Of a DNA stretch of 64,000 nucleotides, positions 44,585 to 52,351 are shown in pieces. Made by a program: the position numbers and the translations under genes. Each line of letters opens with the position of its first letter. The first letter of the stretch is position 1. Source of the DNA: Bacteroidales bacterium (lineage in GTDB: Bacteria; Bacteroidota; Bacteroidia; Bacteroidales; UBA3663); NCBI GenBank assembly GCA_017561935.1, contig JAFZBE010000034.1, positions 1 to 64,000 of the forward strand. The letters are read 5' to 3'. The notes under the pieces are model-generated. The model had not been told where the DNA came from, did no database searches, and saw only the letters and a list, made by a program, of their open reading frames with translations.

Positions 44585-45946
44585 TTACTTGAATCTGTCA
44601 CCCCAAAATGCCGAAAGTAGTGCCTTCAACCTATCCTCTTGCGCATTGGGCTGGGGATGGTAGAACAGCGATTGCTGCATCCCTCCCTCCTCGACAAGCG
44701 CATCGGGCAGATACTGCTGATAAGCAAAATGGCCCGGATAGTCGTGGGCATACATATATCCCTTGCCATAACCCTCCTTCTCCATCAGCTTTGTCGGCGC
44801 ATTTCGCAGATGCAGAGGGACGGGGAGATTTCCCGTCTCAAGCACCTTCTGCATCGCCGAATTGATGGCGTTGTAGGCGGCATTACTCTTAGGCGAAGCG
44901 GCGAGATAGACACAGGCTTCGGCAAGGGGGATTCGTCCTTCGGGCCAACCGATCTTTTGCACTGCGTCAAAGGCCGCGTTGGCAAGAAGAAGGGCATTGG
45001 GGTTAGCCAAACCGATATCTTCGCTGGCCGAGATGACCAGACGTCGGGCGATGAAGGCAGGATCCTCTCCCCCTTCGATCATGCGGGCCATGTAATAAAT
45101 GGCAGCATCGGGGTCGGAGCCGCGAATCGATTTGATCATTGCCGACACAAGATCGTAGTGCATCTCACCATCTTTATCGTAAGCCATCGGATTGGCCTGC
45201 AGCTTTTCAGCCACCAGGGCGTCGGTAATGACAATGGATCTCTCCTCCTTCGCCTTGTCGCTTTGTTGACCCGTTGGCTCGTCTTCATCCTCTTCCTCAT
45301 AGTCGAAGTCATCCTCGGCATATTCTCCACAAACGAGGTCAAGGATATTCAGAAACTTGCGGCAGTCACCTCCCGCATAACGCAGCATCGCGCTGGTTTC
45401 CTTCACCTCCACCTTACGCTTCGAGATGATGGGGTCTTCTTTCAAGACGCGGTCCATTAGAAGCAAAAGGTCTTCGTTTTCGAGTGGTTGGAGTGTATAG
45501 ACCTGGCATCGGCTCAACAAGGGACGAATCACCTCGAACGAAGGGTTTTCGGTGGTGGCTCCTATGAGCGTCACTACTCCACGCTCCACGGCATCGAGCA
45601 GGGAATCCTGCTGCGACTTCGAGAAACGGTGGATTTCGTCGATGAAGAGGATAGGTGAAGCATTGGGCAGGAAGAACCGGTCCTTCTTGGCACGCTCGAT
45701 GACTTCGCGCACCTCCTTGACACCGCTACTAACAGCCGAGAGCGTGTAGAACGGCAGTTCAAGTGTCTGTGCAATAATCTTAGCCAACGTTGTCTTACCT
45801 ACCCCAGGAGGACCCCAAAGGATGAACGAGGCTATGCGACCGGACTCTATCATCCGACGAAGCACAGCACCCTGTCCTACAAGATGCTTCTGCCCTATAT
45901 ATCCATCGAGGCTCTTCGGCCTCATTCTTTCTGCTAATGGTACCAT
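44585..45946 (-). CDS. rarA: Replication-associated recombination protein A (RarA/MgsA), AAA+ ATPase
   Basis: This 453-residue AAA+ protein has Walker A WGPPGVGKTT (44-53), Walker B ILFIDEIHRF (99-108), sensor 1 LIGATTENPS and the C-terminal MgsA domain (VSAMIKSIRGSDPDAAIYYMARM). It acts at stalled replication forks with SSB. Residues 208-236 form an acidic insert (EDDFDYEEEDEDE) in the lid region that E. coli RarA lacks. It lies 18 bp after the beta-barrel gene. Confidence 0.94.
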   Translation of the reverse strand: MVPLAERMRPKSLDGYIGQKHLVGQGAVLRRMIESGRIASFILWGPPGVGKTTLAKIIAQTLELPFYTLSAVSSGVKEVREVIERAKKDRFFLPNASPILFIDEIHRFSKSQQDSLLDAVERGVVTLIGATTENPSFEVIRPLLSRCQVYTLQPLENEDLLLLMDRVLKEDPIISKRKVEVKETSAMLRYAGGDCRKFLNILDLVCGEYAEDDFDYEEEDEDEPTGQQSDKAKEERSIVITDALVAEKLQANPMAYDKDGEMHYDLVSAMIKSIRGSDPDAAIYYMARMIEGGEDPAFIARRLVISASEDIGLANPNALLLANAAFDAVQKIGWPEGRIPLAEACVYLAASPKSNAAYNAINSAMQKVLETGNLPVPLHLRNAPTKLMEKEGYGKGYMYAHDYPGHFAYQQYLPDALVEEGGMQQSLFYHPQPNAQEDRLKALLSAFWGDRFK

Positions 45947-45964
45947 TGTTGTAGATTGTTATGG

Positions 45965-47311
45965 TTATTTCGATTTCTTGGCATTCTTGGCCACGCTGAT
46001 ATCGAGCGACATCGTGAATGCTGCACCTCGGCAGGTCATGTTGTCAAAGCCTACAGCCACGCCGAATGTCCAGATACGCAGCAGGGCTATGCCATATTGC
46101 AGCTCCCAATGTGCACGATGGGCAGGCACCTTCACTATATGTGCTTGCACATATTCCGTCAGAAACATACCGTTTCGAGTGAGCGAGGAAAGCAGCATAC
46201 GGTCGGACGACCACATTGCATGTCCCTCTAACCACGAGCAGTCGGTCGATAGTTCATAGTTGTCGAGCATTACGAACCGCGAAAGCGCATTGTCCTTCTG
46301 CCACCAGAATCGTGATGCATCGAGGTGATGCCAGTCGGTCAGACTGAGGTCTCCATGCTTGTAAATACCACCGCCACCGATGAGATAACTCAGCTGATCC
46401 TCTCCTCGCGTAAGGTGAATGTCCTGACCGATTCGCAGCTCGAACGACGCAAAATGCCATTTGCCCATCCCCACGTCGGTGAGCAGGGTGAAACGCGGAT
46501 AGGTCGAGTGGCTCAGACAGGTCATATCGTCGAAGACCACGTGTTGCTGTCCGAACTGATAATTGAGCTCCAGATTGAGCAAAGCCATATCACCGTCAAT
46601 CTCCCCGTCGTAAAGCTTCAGTTCGCTGGCCGTCTTTCCAAGCCTCAAACGGGGAACATTGTCCTGCCCGTGCGTTCCAAAGATCGTGGTCAATTTGTGA
46701 TTCTCCATCTCACGCCGACGCTCCCACGCCGCATGCGCCTTCACATCGATATCGTTGCCGATGGGGAAAGCCACACGAAAACCCGCATCCGTGCGTTCAA
46801 GCAGTTTGTAATGATTCCAGCCGAAGATGCCTGTAGCAAGCAGCGACTGCGACATCGACATCGTCGGATCGTGGTCGATGTCCTCGGTATGTCGGCCGCC
46901 ATGTATCTCAATCATCCTTGCCTGCTCCACGGGGGAATACCAACGCAACGCACCTTTGGCAAGCAACGCCTCTCGGCTGACAGCCCACCGAAGAGTCTCC
47001 TCTACTTCGAAGCGGTGGCGTCGGGAATTCATGAAGCCTGCAATAGCATGTGGACCTATACTATAGCCATCGACGAAGTTCATCGCTGTCAGGTCATTGA
47101 TTCCCTGAGGGATTTCCATATACCATGTACCCGAAGCCGTGCGCGTCATACCTCCATCATAGAGCATCCTGTACCATTTCGTGCCTTGTTTCGGCCTGAC
47201 GCGAGGCAATGTGCTCGTAGGAATCTCCGAAAAAGCAGTAGTCTGCCCCTCAACTACCACTGGCAGCAGGAAGAGCAGACTACATATTATAATTAAAAAA
47301 TATTTATGCAT
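45965..47311 (-). CDS. Exported beta-barrel-like protein, resembling the C-terminal part of DUF5686 proteins
   Basis: This 448-residue protein has a signal peptide (MHKYFLIIICSLLFLLPVVVEGQ), and its alternating hydrophobic pattern suggests an outer-membrane barrel. Segments such as NFVDGYSIGPHAIAG, YSPVEQARM and FVMLDNYELSTDCSWLEGHAMW recall DUF5686, but the usual N-terminal carboxypeptidase-like domain is missing. The family call is tentative. The start at 47311 overlaps the luxS stop by 8 bp (ATGCATAA), which indicates coupling. Confidence 0.55.
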   Translation of the reverse strand: MHKYFLIIICSLLFLLPVVVEGQTTAFSEIPTSTLPRVRPKQGTKWYRMLYDGGMTRTASGTWYMEIPQGINDLTAMNFVDGYSIGPHAIAGFMNSRRHRFEVEETLRWAVSREALLAKGALRWYSPVEQARMIEIHGGRHTEDIDHDPTMSMSQSLLATGIFGWNHYKLLERTDAGFRVAFPIGNDIDVKAHAAWERRREMENHKLTTIFGTHGQDNVPRLRLGKTASELKLYDGEIDGDMALLNLELNYQFGQQHVVFDDMTCLSHSTYPRFTLLTDVGMGKWHFASFELRIGQDIHLTRGEDQLSYLIGGGGIYKHGDLSLTDWHHLDASRFWWQKDNALSRFVMLDNYELSTDCSWLEGHAMWSSDRMLLSSLTRNGMFLTEYVQAHIVKVPAHRAHWELQYGIALLRIWTFGVAVGFDNMTCRGAAFTMSLDISVAKNAKKSK

Positions 47312-47819
47312 CGAAGAAAACCTTTCCTTGAGCATCCTCTGGTCGGACTACACCCGGATATTCGCTGCAGAAATGGTTCCGAAGCCTTTCGAGGTAACGT
47401 TTTGCCTCATACTTGGCCATGGGCAAATCATGCATCAGGCAATTCCCACAGGTGGCAGGGGTGGTGCCAGGCACCTCGTCATTATAGTCACGCACATATT
47501 CAAAAGCCCCAATCATCAGTTGACGGACTTCTTCACACGAAAAGTCTCCTTTCATGATCAGATAGTTGCCAGTTAGACACCCCATGGGCCCCCAATAGAT
47601 GATGTTCTCTTTCCAACCGTCAAGGTTGCGCAGATAGGTTGCCACTAAATGCTCAATGGTATGAATGGCCGCAGGATTGAGACAAGGCTCATGATTTGGC
47701 GCAGTCATACGAATGTCGTATGTCGTGATTACCACGCCTCCCGCCTCGTCTTTTCGGCTCACGTAGATACCGGGGTGCAAGTTGGTATGATCAACGGCGA
47801 AACTTGGAATCAAGTCCAT
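47304..47819 (-). CDS. luxS: S-ribosylhomocysteine lyase (autoinducer-2 synthase)
   Basis: This 171-residue metalloenzyme cleaves S-ribosylhomocysteine to homocysteine and the AI-2 precursor DPD. H53, E56 and H57 (HTIEHLVATYLRN), the catalytic C81 (GPMGCLTG) and C124 (ATCGNCLMHDL) are all present. It belongs to the activated-methyl cycle; signalling is optional. It starts 102 bp after pheS, across a repeat-rich gap, and leads into the beta-barrel and rarA genes. Confidence 0.96.
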   Translation of the reverse strand: MDLIPSFAVDHTNLHPGIYVSRKDEAGGVVITTYDIRMTAPNHEPCLNPAAIHTIEHLVATYLRNLDGWKENIIYWGPMGCLTGNYLIMKGDFSCEEVRQLMIGAFEYVRDYNDEVPGTTPATCGNCLMHDLPMAKYEAKRYLERLRNHFCSEYPGVVRPEDAQGKVFFDA

Positions 47820-47827
47820 AAAAATTT

Positions 47828-47915
47828 GGGTTATGAAGGGTTAAGAGAGGTTAAGAAGGATTATTGGCCGAACAACCATTCGAACTTTTCTTAACCCATT
47901 CGAACCTTTCTTAAC
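47828..47915. repeat. 10-bp periodic repeat/hairpin between pheS and luxS
   Basis: TTAAGA and CGAACC/TTAAC words recur every 10 bp. The right half is a 20-bp tandem duplication (47876-47895 and 47896-47915, one mismatch). The left half (GGTTAAGAAGG) can pair with the right (CCTTTCTTAAC), followed on the minus strand by a T-rich AAATTTTTA. It may end pheS transcription. Reverse complements of its words occur within tilS at 49447-49545. Confidence 0.7.
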
Positions 47916-47921
47916 AATCTA

Positions 47922-48941
47922 TTAGTGTGCGGCTGCAAACTCATTTAGGAATCGTTTATCGTTCTCAGAGAAGAGACGGAGGTCCTTGACGCGATACTTC
48001 AGGTTGGCGATACGCTCCACACCCATACCGAATGCGTAGCCCGTATATACCTTCGGGTCAATACCACACGCCTCAAGAACGTTGGGATCCACCATTCCAC
48101 AACCCATGATCTCAAGCCAACCGGCACCCTTGCACATCGAACAACCCTTACCGCCACAGAGCGTACAGCTCACGTCCATCTCAGCAGAAGGCTCGGTAAA
48201 CGGGAAGTAACTGGGACGAAGACGAATCTGGGTAGAGGGGCCGAACATCTCTACAGCGAACTGATGAAGCACCTGCTTGAGATCGGCAAACGACACGTCT
48301 TTGTCTATATATAGACCCTCTACTTGGTGGAAGAAGCAGTGGGCACGTGCCGAAATAGCCTCGTTGCGATAGACCCGACCTGGGCAAACCACGCGGATTG
48401 GAGGTTTCTGTTCATTCATCACACGCACCTGCACCGATGAAGTGTGGCTGCGTAGCAAAACGATGGGATCCTGCTGAACGAAAAAAGTATCCTGCATATC
48501 TCGTGCCGGATGATCGTCGGCGAAATTTAGTGCGCCATACACATGCCAGTCGTCCTCTACCTCAGGTCCCTCGGCGATAGAGAAACCCAAACGGGCAAAG
48601 ATGTCCACAATCTCCTGACGAACCAAGCTCAACGGATGACGTGTTCCCACTTCATCGGGATAAGCTGGACGTGTAAGGTCGATATCAGCGTCGATGTGAT
48701 CTTCCGACTGATATTCTGCCTTGAGGGCTTCAATCCTTTCGGTGGCAGCAGCCTTGAGGGCATTCAATCGCTGACCGATTTCGCGCTTCTGATCGGCTGC
48801 CACATTGCGGAACTCTGCCATCAAACCCGTAATCTCACCTTTTTTGCTGAGATACTTGATACGCAGTGCCTCAATCTCGTCAGCATTATTTGCCTTGAGG
48901 GCCTCAATCTCGGCCATCATGGCGTTAATCTTTTCAATCAT
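47922..48941 (-). CDS. pheS: Phenylalanine-tRNA ligase alpha subunit
   Basis: This 339-residue class II synthetase subunit has an N-terminal coiled coil (about 1-90), motif 2 (SARAHCFFHQVEGLYIDKDV) and motif 3-like GVERIANLKYRVKDLRLFSEND. The Cys-rich CTLCGGKGCSMC is typical of many bacterial PheS. It charges tRNA-Phe with PheT, whose gene is not in this window. Separation from pheT is common in Bacteroidetes. Confidence 0.96.
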   Translation of the reverse strand: MIEKINAMMAEIEALKANNADEIEALRIKYLSKKGEITGLMAEFRNVAADQKREIGQRLNALKAAATERIEALKAEYQSEDHIDADIDLTRPAYPDEVGTRHPLSLVRQEIVDIFARLGFSIAEGPEVEDDWHVYGALNFADDHPARDMQDTFFVQQDPIVLLRSHTSSVQVRVMNEQKPPIRVVCPGRVYRNEAISARAHCFFHQVEGLYIDKDVSFADLKQVLHQFAVEMFGPSTQIRLRPSYFPFTEPSAEMDVSCTLCGGKGCSMCKGAGWLEIMGCGMVDPNVLEACGIDPKVYTGYAFGMGVERIANLKYRVKDLRLFSENDKRFLNEFAAAH

Positions 48942-48980
48942 ATAAGTCGATTTTTAGATATTTTCGTGCAAAATGCGCGG

Positions 48981-48988
48981 CAAAGATA
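48981..48988 (-). promoter_or_regulatory. Promoter -7 box of pheS
   Basis: TATCTTTG on the minus strand matches TAnnTTTG, 40 bp before the ATG. At a 20-nt spacing TTTC (49012-49009) is one base from the -33 consensus. Confidence 0.55.
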
Positions 48989-49030
48989 GTTAAAATTTTC
49001 CAAATAGTGAAATTTTCACGAGTTTTTTTG

Positions 49031-49038
49031 TATTTTTG
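49031..49038 (+). promoter_or_regulatory. Promoter -7 box of tilS
   Basis: TATTTTTG fits TAnnTTTG and lies 28 bp before the tilS ATG. It is divergent from the pheS box 43 bp to the left. No -33 TTTG is evident. Confidence 0.45.
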
Positions 49039-49066
49039 CAGCGAAAAACCAACGAATTGACATGTC

Positions 49067-50497
49067 ATGAGCCTAATCAGCCAGCATATTCTCCAACGGG
49101 TTTCCGATTTTATCGCAAAAAACCAGCTTCTTCCCCTCCCCTCTAAGCAGGGTGACAGAGAAGGCATGCTCTATGTTGCCCTTAGTGGAGGCCCAGATTC
49201 CGTAGCCCTGCTCCACATTCTTCACAGGCTCGGATATGACTGCGAAGCGCTGCATTGCAACTTCCACCTCCGCGGCACCGAATCCGAACGCGACCAGCAG
49301 TTCTGCGAACAGCTCTGTGCCATACTGCATGTGCCCCTCCTCGTCCAAGGCTTCGACACCTATACTTATATGCAAGAACACCATCTCTCCGTTGAGATGG
49401 CAGCACGCGAACTTCGCTACAACTGGTGGCGTAGCCTCACCTTAAGTGAGGGGTTAAGAATGGTTAAGAATGGTTCGAAAAGTTCGAAAGGTTGTTTGAA
49501 CCCTTCAGAACCCCTCAGAACCCCTCAGAACCTCTCAAACCCCTCAAACTGTCCTCCCCCTAAGCATGGGGACCGAGGGGGTCTCCTCATCGCCCTTGGT
49601 CATCACCAGGATGACAGCATCGAGACCATGCTGATGAACATGATGCGCGGCACAGGCATTAATGGAATGACCGGAATTGTTGTCAAGAACGAATCAACTC
49701 ATGTCATCCGTCCCCTCCTTTGTCTCAGTCGTCAAGACATTATCGACTATCTGCGCGACAATGACCTCAGTTACGTCATCGACAGTACCAATGACATGAG
49801 CGACACGCTCCGCAATCAGATACGCAACCAGCTTCTCATCCTAATGGAACAAATGGTACCGCAAGTGCGTCAGGGAATCCTCCAAACGATGGAGCATCTG
49901 CAGGGTACCGCCTGGTTTGCCGAACGGTATCTGGGTTTGTATGATGCGTTGACTATGCATCACGAAAAATGGGGATTCAAATGGCAAGAACTGAATCTCG
50001 ATGAAGCAGCACGCCAGTTTCCCGAGCACCTCGATGATTTCCTGCACGAGTGGAAGGCACGATATTTCATCCCTTCCAAGAACCAAATCATCCGCACGGC
50101 AAAACTCCTTTACACGGCACCAGTCTGCGAAGAGGAACTGGACAAATATCAGCCCTCTCTATCCTTTGAAGAAAAGGCCCTTGATGGCCCCTTGAAGGGT
50201 ATTCCTCAGCCTTCGTCCCCTTACGAGAACACCTTTGATGCCGACACCCTTACCCTACCCTTGCATGTTCGACGCTGGAGGGAAGGCGACCGCATAGCTC
50301 CACTGGGTATGAAAGGTCACACGCGTCTCGTTTCCGACCTATTCACCGATGCACACTACAGTCCCATGCAGAAGGCAACCACATGGCTGCTCTGCGATGC
50401 CAAAGGCGTCATCCTTTGGGTCATAGGTCTGCGCATGAGCGATGCTCACAAGGTGTCCTCCACAACAAGGAACCTGATTCGAGTATCCTGCAAGTAA
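49067..50497 (+). CDS. tilS: tRNA(Ile)-lysidine synthase with in-frame repeat insertions
   Basis: This 476-residue PP-loop enzyme makes lysidine at C34 of tRNA-Ile so that it reads AUA. SGGPDS is at 40-45; LHCNFHLRGTESERD, LALGHHQDD-like (IALGHHQDD, 175-183) and RPLLCLSRQDI follow. Two stretches look foreign to the family: residues 21-33 (LLPLPSKQGDREG) just before the PP-loop strand, and about 123-172, a low-complexity Ser/Asn/Pro stretch ending PPPKHGDRGG. Both keep frame. They lie outside the catalytic motifs, so the enzyme, which is normally essential, is probably active. Confidence 0.93.
   Translation: MSLISQHILQRVSDFIAKNQLLPLPSKQGDREGMLYVALSGGPDSVALLHILHRLGYDCEALHCNFHLRGTESERDQQFCEQLCAILHVPLLVQGFDTYTYMQEHHLSVEMAARELRYNWWRSLTLSEGLRMVKNGSKSSKGCLNPSEPLRTPQNLSNPSNCPPPKHGDRGGLLIALGHHQDDSIETMLMNMMRGTGINGMTGIVVKNESTHVIRPLLCLSRQDIIDYLRDNDLSYVIDSTNDMSDTLRNQIRNQLLILMEQMVPQVRQGILQTMEHLQGTAWFAERYLGLYDALTMHHEKWGFKWQELNLDEAARQFPEHLDDFLHEWKARYFIPSKNQIIRTAKLLYTAPVCEEELDKYQPSLSFEEKALDGPLKGIPQPSSPYENTFDADTLTLPLHVRRWREGDRIAPLGMKGHTRLVSDLFTDAHYSPMQKATTWLLCDAKGVILWVIGLRMSDAHKVSSTTRNLIRVSCK
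49133..49164. repeat. GC-rich repeat element inside tilS, copy 1
   Basis: A C-run, CTAAGCA and a GGG-GAC-GAG stretch resemble the element at 49552-49583. Translated in frame it gives PSKQGDREG, against PPKHGDRGG in copy 2. The C-rich and G-rich ends could form a hairpin. Confidence 0.55.
49447..49545. repeat. 10-bp periodic repeat inside tilS
   Basis: About ten 10-bp units drift from GGTTAAGAAT through GGTTCGAAAA to CAGAACCCCT and CAAACCCCT. CAGAACCCCT repeats at 49506 and 49516, then degenerates. Words are shared with the reverse complement of the pheS-luxS gap. The unit is not a multiple of three, so codons shift along it. Confidence 0.75.
49552..49583. repeat. GC-rich repeat element inside tilS, copy 2
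   Basis: TCCTCCCCCTAAGCATGGGG followed by ACCGAGGGGGTC has complementary C-rich and G-rich ends. It is related to copy 1 at 49133-49164 in sequence, reading frame and encoded peptide. Confidence 0.6.
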
Positions 50498-50512
50498 AAA
50501 GATAATGCCTAA

Positions 50513-52351
50513 TCAAACCTTTTTTACAATTATCTTGCCGTTACAGATTGACGACACCACCTTGCAGAATGCCACCCACTGCTCGAAGAGTTCAGCGGCG
50601 TAAATGCCGCTCTTGATCTTTAAGACGCACACCACGTGCACTTCATTCCCTTCCACATTGCATTCCATCGAATAACTGCCGAATTCCGAAGTCACGGTCT
50701 GCGACTTGGGCACCGACTCTATGGCGTAACCCTCGGGCAAAACGATGACAATGCTGTCGGTCGAGACGTATCCCGCCTTCTCCAAATCGATCACGTGGGC
50801 AGGCTCCTTGGGGTTGCGAAGAGCCGGATAAGGGCGCAAGGCAAACGGGATGAACATACGCGAACCACTCACACGGCCATAACCCTCGCTCTTCACTTCC
50901 AACTTCAGGTCCAGCCTCTTTCCTTCGGTTGTGACCGAGCATTCCGTGATGCTCGGTTTTGGCATATCGAGCGAATGCAGCAAGGCCTTGCGCTGTTCTG
51001 CGGTTCCCATCAGCGCCAGCGGTAGGTCATGCTCAAAGCATCGGTTGTACTCAGTGCAGCGCAGACTCACCGTAGCATTGCCATTCTCTTCTATTGCGAT
51101 ACGGATCACGTTGTTCTCGTCGTTCTCCTCATCGGGGACAAGGGGAACGCGCACCAACTTGCCCCCTTCGGGTGTAATCAGCAGCGCCTCATGCCCCGCC
51201 CAGCTGCTGGGCCGGTAGTCGTAGGGCACACGCGCATTGGTACACTCCACCCAGAGGGTATCGTCCGACAGAGGCACTTGTGCCACGACGTGATTCAGCT
51301 GGCTGAAACTCGGGAAGTCGGGGAAAAGGTCCTTGTACTCGGTCGAGATCAGCGCATAGTTGGCCGGGATACCTACCTCGTTGAGCATCGCACAGAAGTA
51401 GTTAGTCAGCGCCTTGCAGTCACCCATCCCTTTTTTCACCACATCATCGATGGTCATCGGCTGGTAACCACCGATGCCCAGCTGAATGCTCACATAGCGC
51501 GTGTTGTCGCCCATGAAACGACGAATGACCTCCACCTTGCTGCGATCCGTGGCGCACGTGTCGGTCAGGGCATGCACCTTCTGCTTCACGACATCGGGCA
51601 GCACGTCACGTCCCTGCCTCAAGCTATGTACCCACTTGCCAAAGGTCTCCCAATTGGTCATATCACAGGCGAAACCCTCCATCGTGAACGAGAGGGGTGA
51701 AAAGATGACGCTGGGCACCAGTTCGTCGATGTCCTGTCCAAAGCTGTAGGCTTTGACAGCAGGCAGGTCGTTCAAGCGAAATTCGGTGATCTGTTTGTTT
51801 CCCTCCTCGCGTGTCACGACATCGGGGGTGAAGTTACGGGCATGCCAATGCATGGTGTTGTCGGGTGTGGATATGAAACGATAGGTCGCTTCGCGCACAT
51901 CCACATCATAACGCATCTGTGGCATGAAGAGCGGATAAGCGCGCAGTCCGCCCGTGAACTTCTCCTCCCATTCGTAGGTCACCGTGATCGGATAGGAGGT
52001 AGGTGTGTACTGATAGAAATAGAAGAAGTCGTCCGACTGGAACTCGGTCGAATATTCGCTGCGCGTTAGGTCACCTTTCTTGATTTTCTTGATTACCTTA
52101 CCCTGGGTATCCGCTATTTCGCCACTGAAGCGGCTTAGGTCGTCGCCCGGGCGGCACCAACACTGAAACACAGCAAAGCTGTCGCCGTGATTATTGTGTA
52201 TTACGGTGACGCGTCGTTCGCGCAAGGTCGCTGTCTTGGCTCCCGTACATTCGAACTCAGTGCTCGATTCTAGAATCGTAGCCACTTGAGACAATGCCGG
52301 CATGGTGGCAAGCCATCCGGCGACAAGCATTATGAACAGCGACCTTCTCAT
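50513..52351 (-). CDS. DUF3857/transglutaminase-like exported protein, catalytic Cys and His kept
   Basis: This 612-residue protein has a signal peptide (ending MPALSQ), a DUF3857-type beta-sandwich (about 25-220) and a transglutaminase-like core. The nucleophile position is C312 (KKGMGDCKALTNYFC), the His H354 (SQLNHVVAQ), and the third position is E369 (LWVECTN) instead of Asp, as in many DUF3857 relatives. A C-terminal beta-domain follows. It may be a protease or cross-linker at the envelope, or act non-enzymatically. It overlaps the preceding gene by 4 bp (ATGA) and is the last gene of a three-gene operon. Confidence 0.85.
   Translation of the reverse strand: MRRSLFIMLVAGWLATMPALSQVATILESSTEFECTGAKTATLRERRVTVIHNNHGDSFAVFQCWCRPGDDLSRFSGEIADTQGKVIKKIKKGDLTRSEYSTEFQSDDFFYFYQYTPTSYPITVTYEWEEKFTGGLRAYPLFMPQMRYDVDVREATYRFISTPDNTMHWHARNFTPDVVTREEGNKQITEFRLNDLPAVKAYSFGQDIDELVPSVIFSPLSFTMEGFACDMTNWETFGKWVHSLRQGRDVLPDVVKQKVHALTDTCATDRSKVEVIRRFMGDNTRYVSIQLGIGGYQPMTIDDVVKKGMGDCKALTNYFCAMLNEVGIPANYALISTEYKDLFPDFPSFSQLNHVVAQVPLSDDTLWVECTNARVPYDYRPSSWAGHEALLITPEGGKLVRVPLVPDEENDENNVIRIAIEENGNATVSLRCTEYNRCFEHDLPLALMGTAEQRKALLHSLDMPKPSITECSVTTEGKRLDLKLEVKSEGYGRVSGSRMFIPFALRPYPALRNPKEPAHVIDLEKAGYVSTDSIVIVLPEGYAIESVPKSQTVTSEFGSYSMECNVEGNEVHVVCVLKIKSGIYAAELFEQWVAFCKVVSSICNGKIIVKKV

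Noticed and set aside
47828..47915. CRISPR or insertion-sequence remnant upstream of luxS
   Set aside because: The repeats are 10-bp phased and palindromic. There is no transposase frame or target duplication and no spacer structure.
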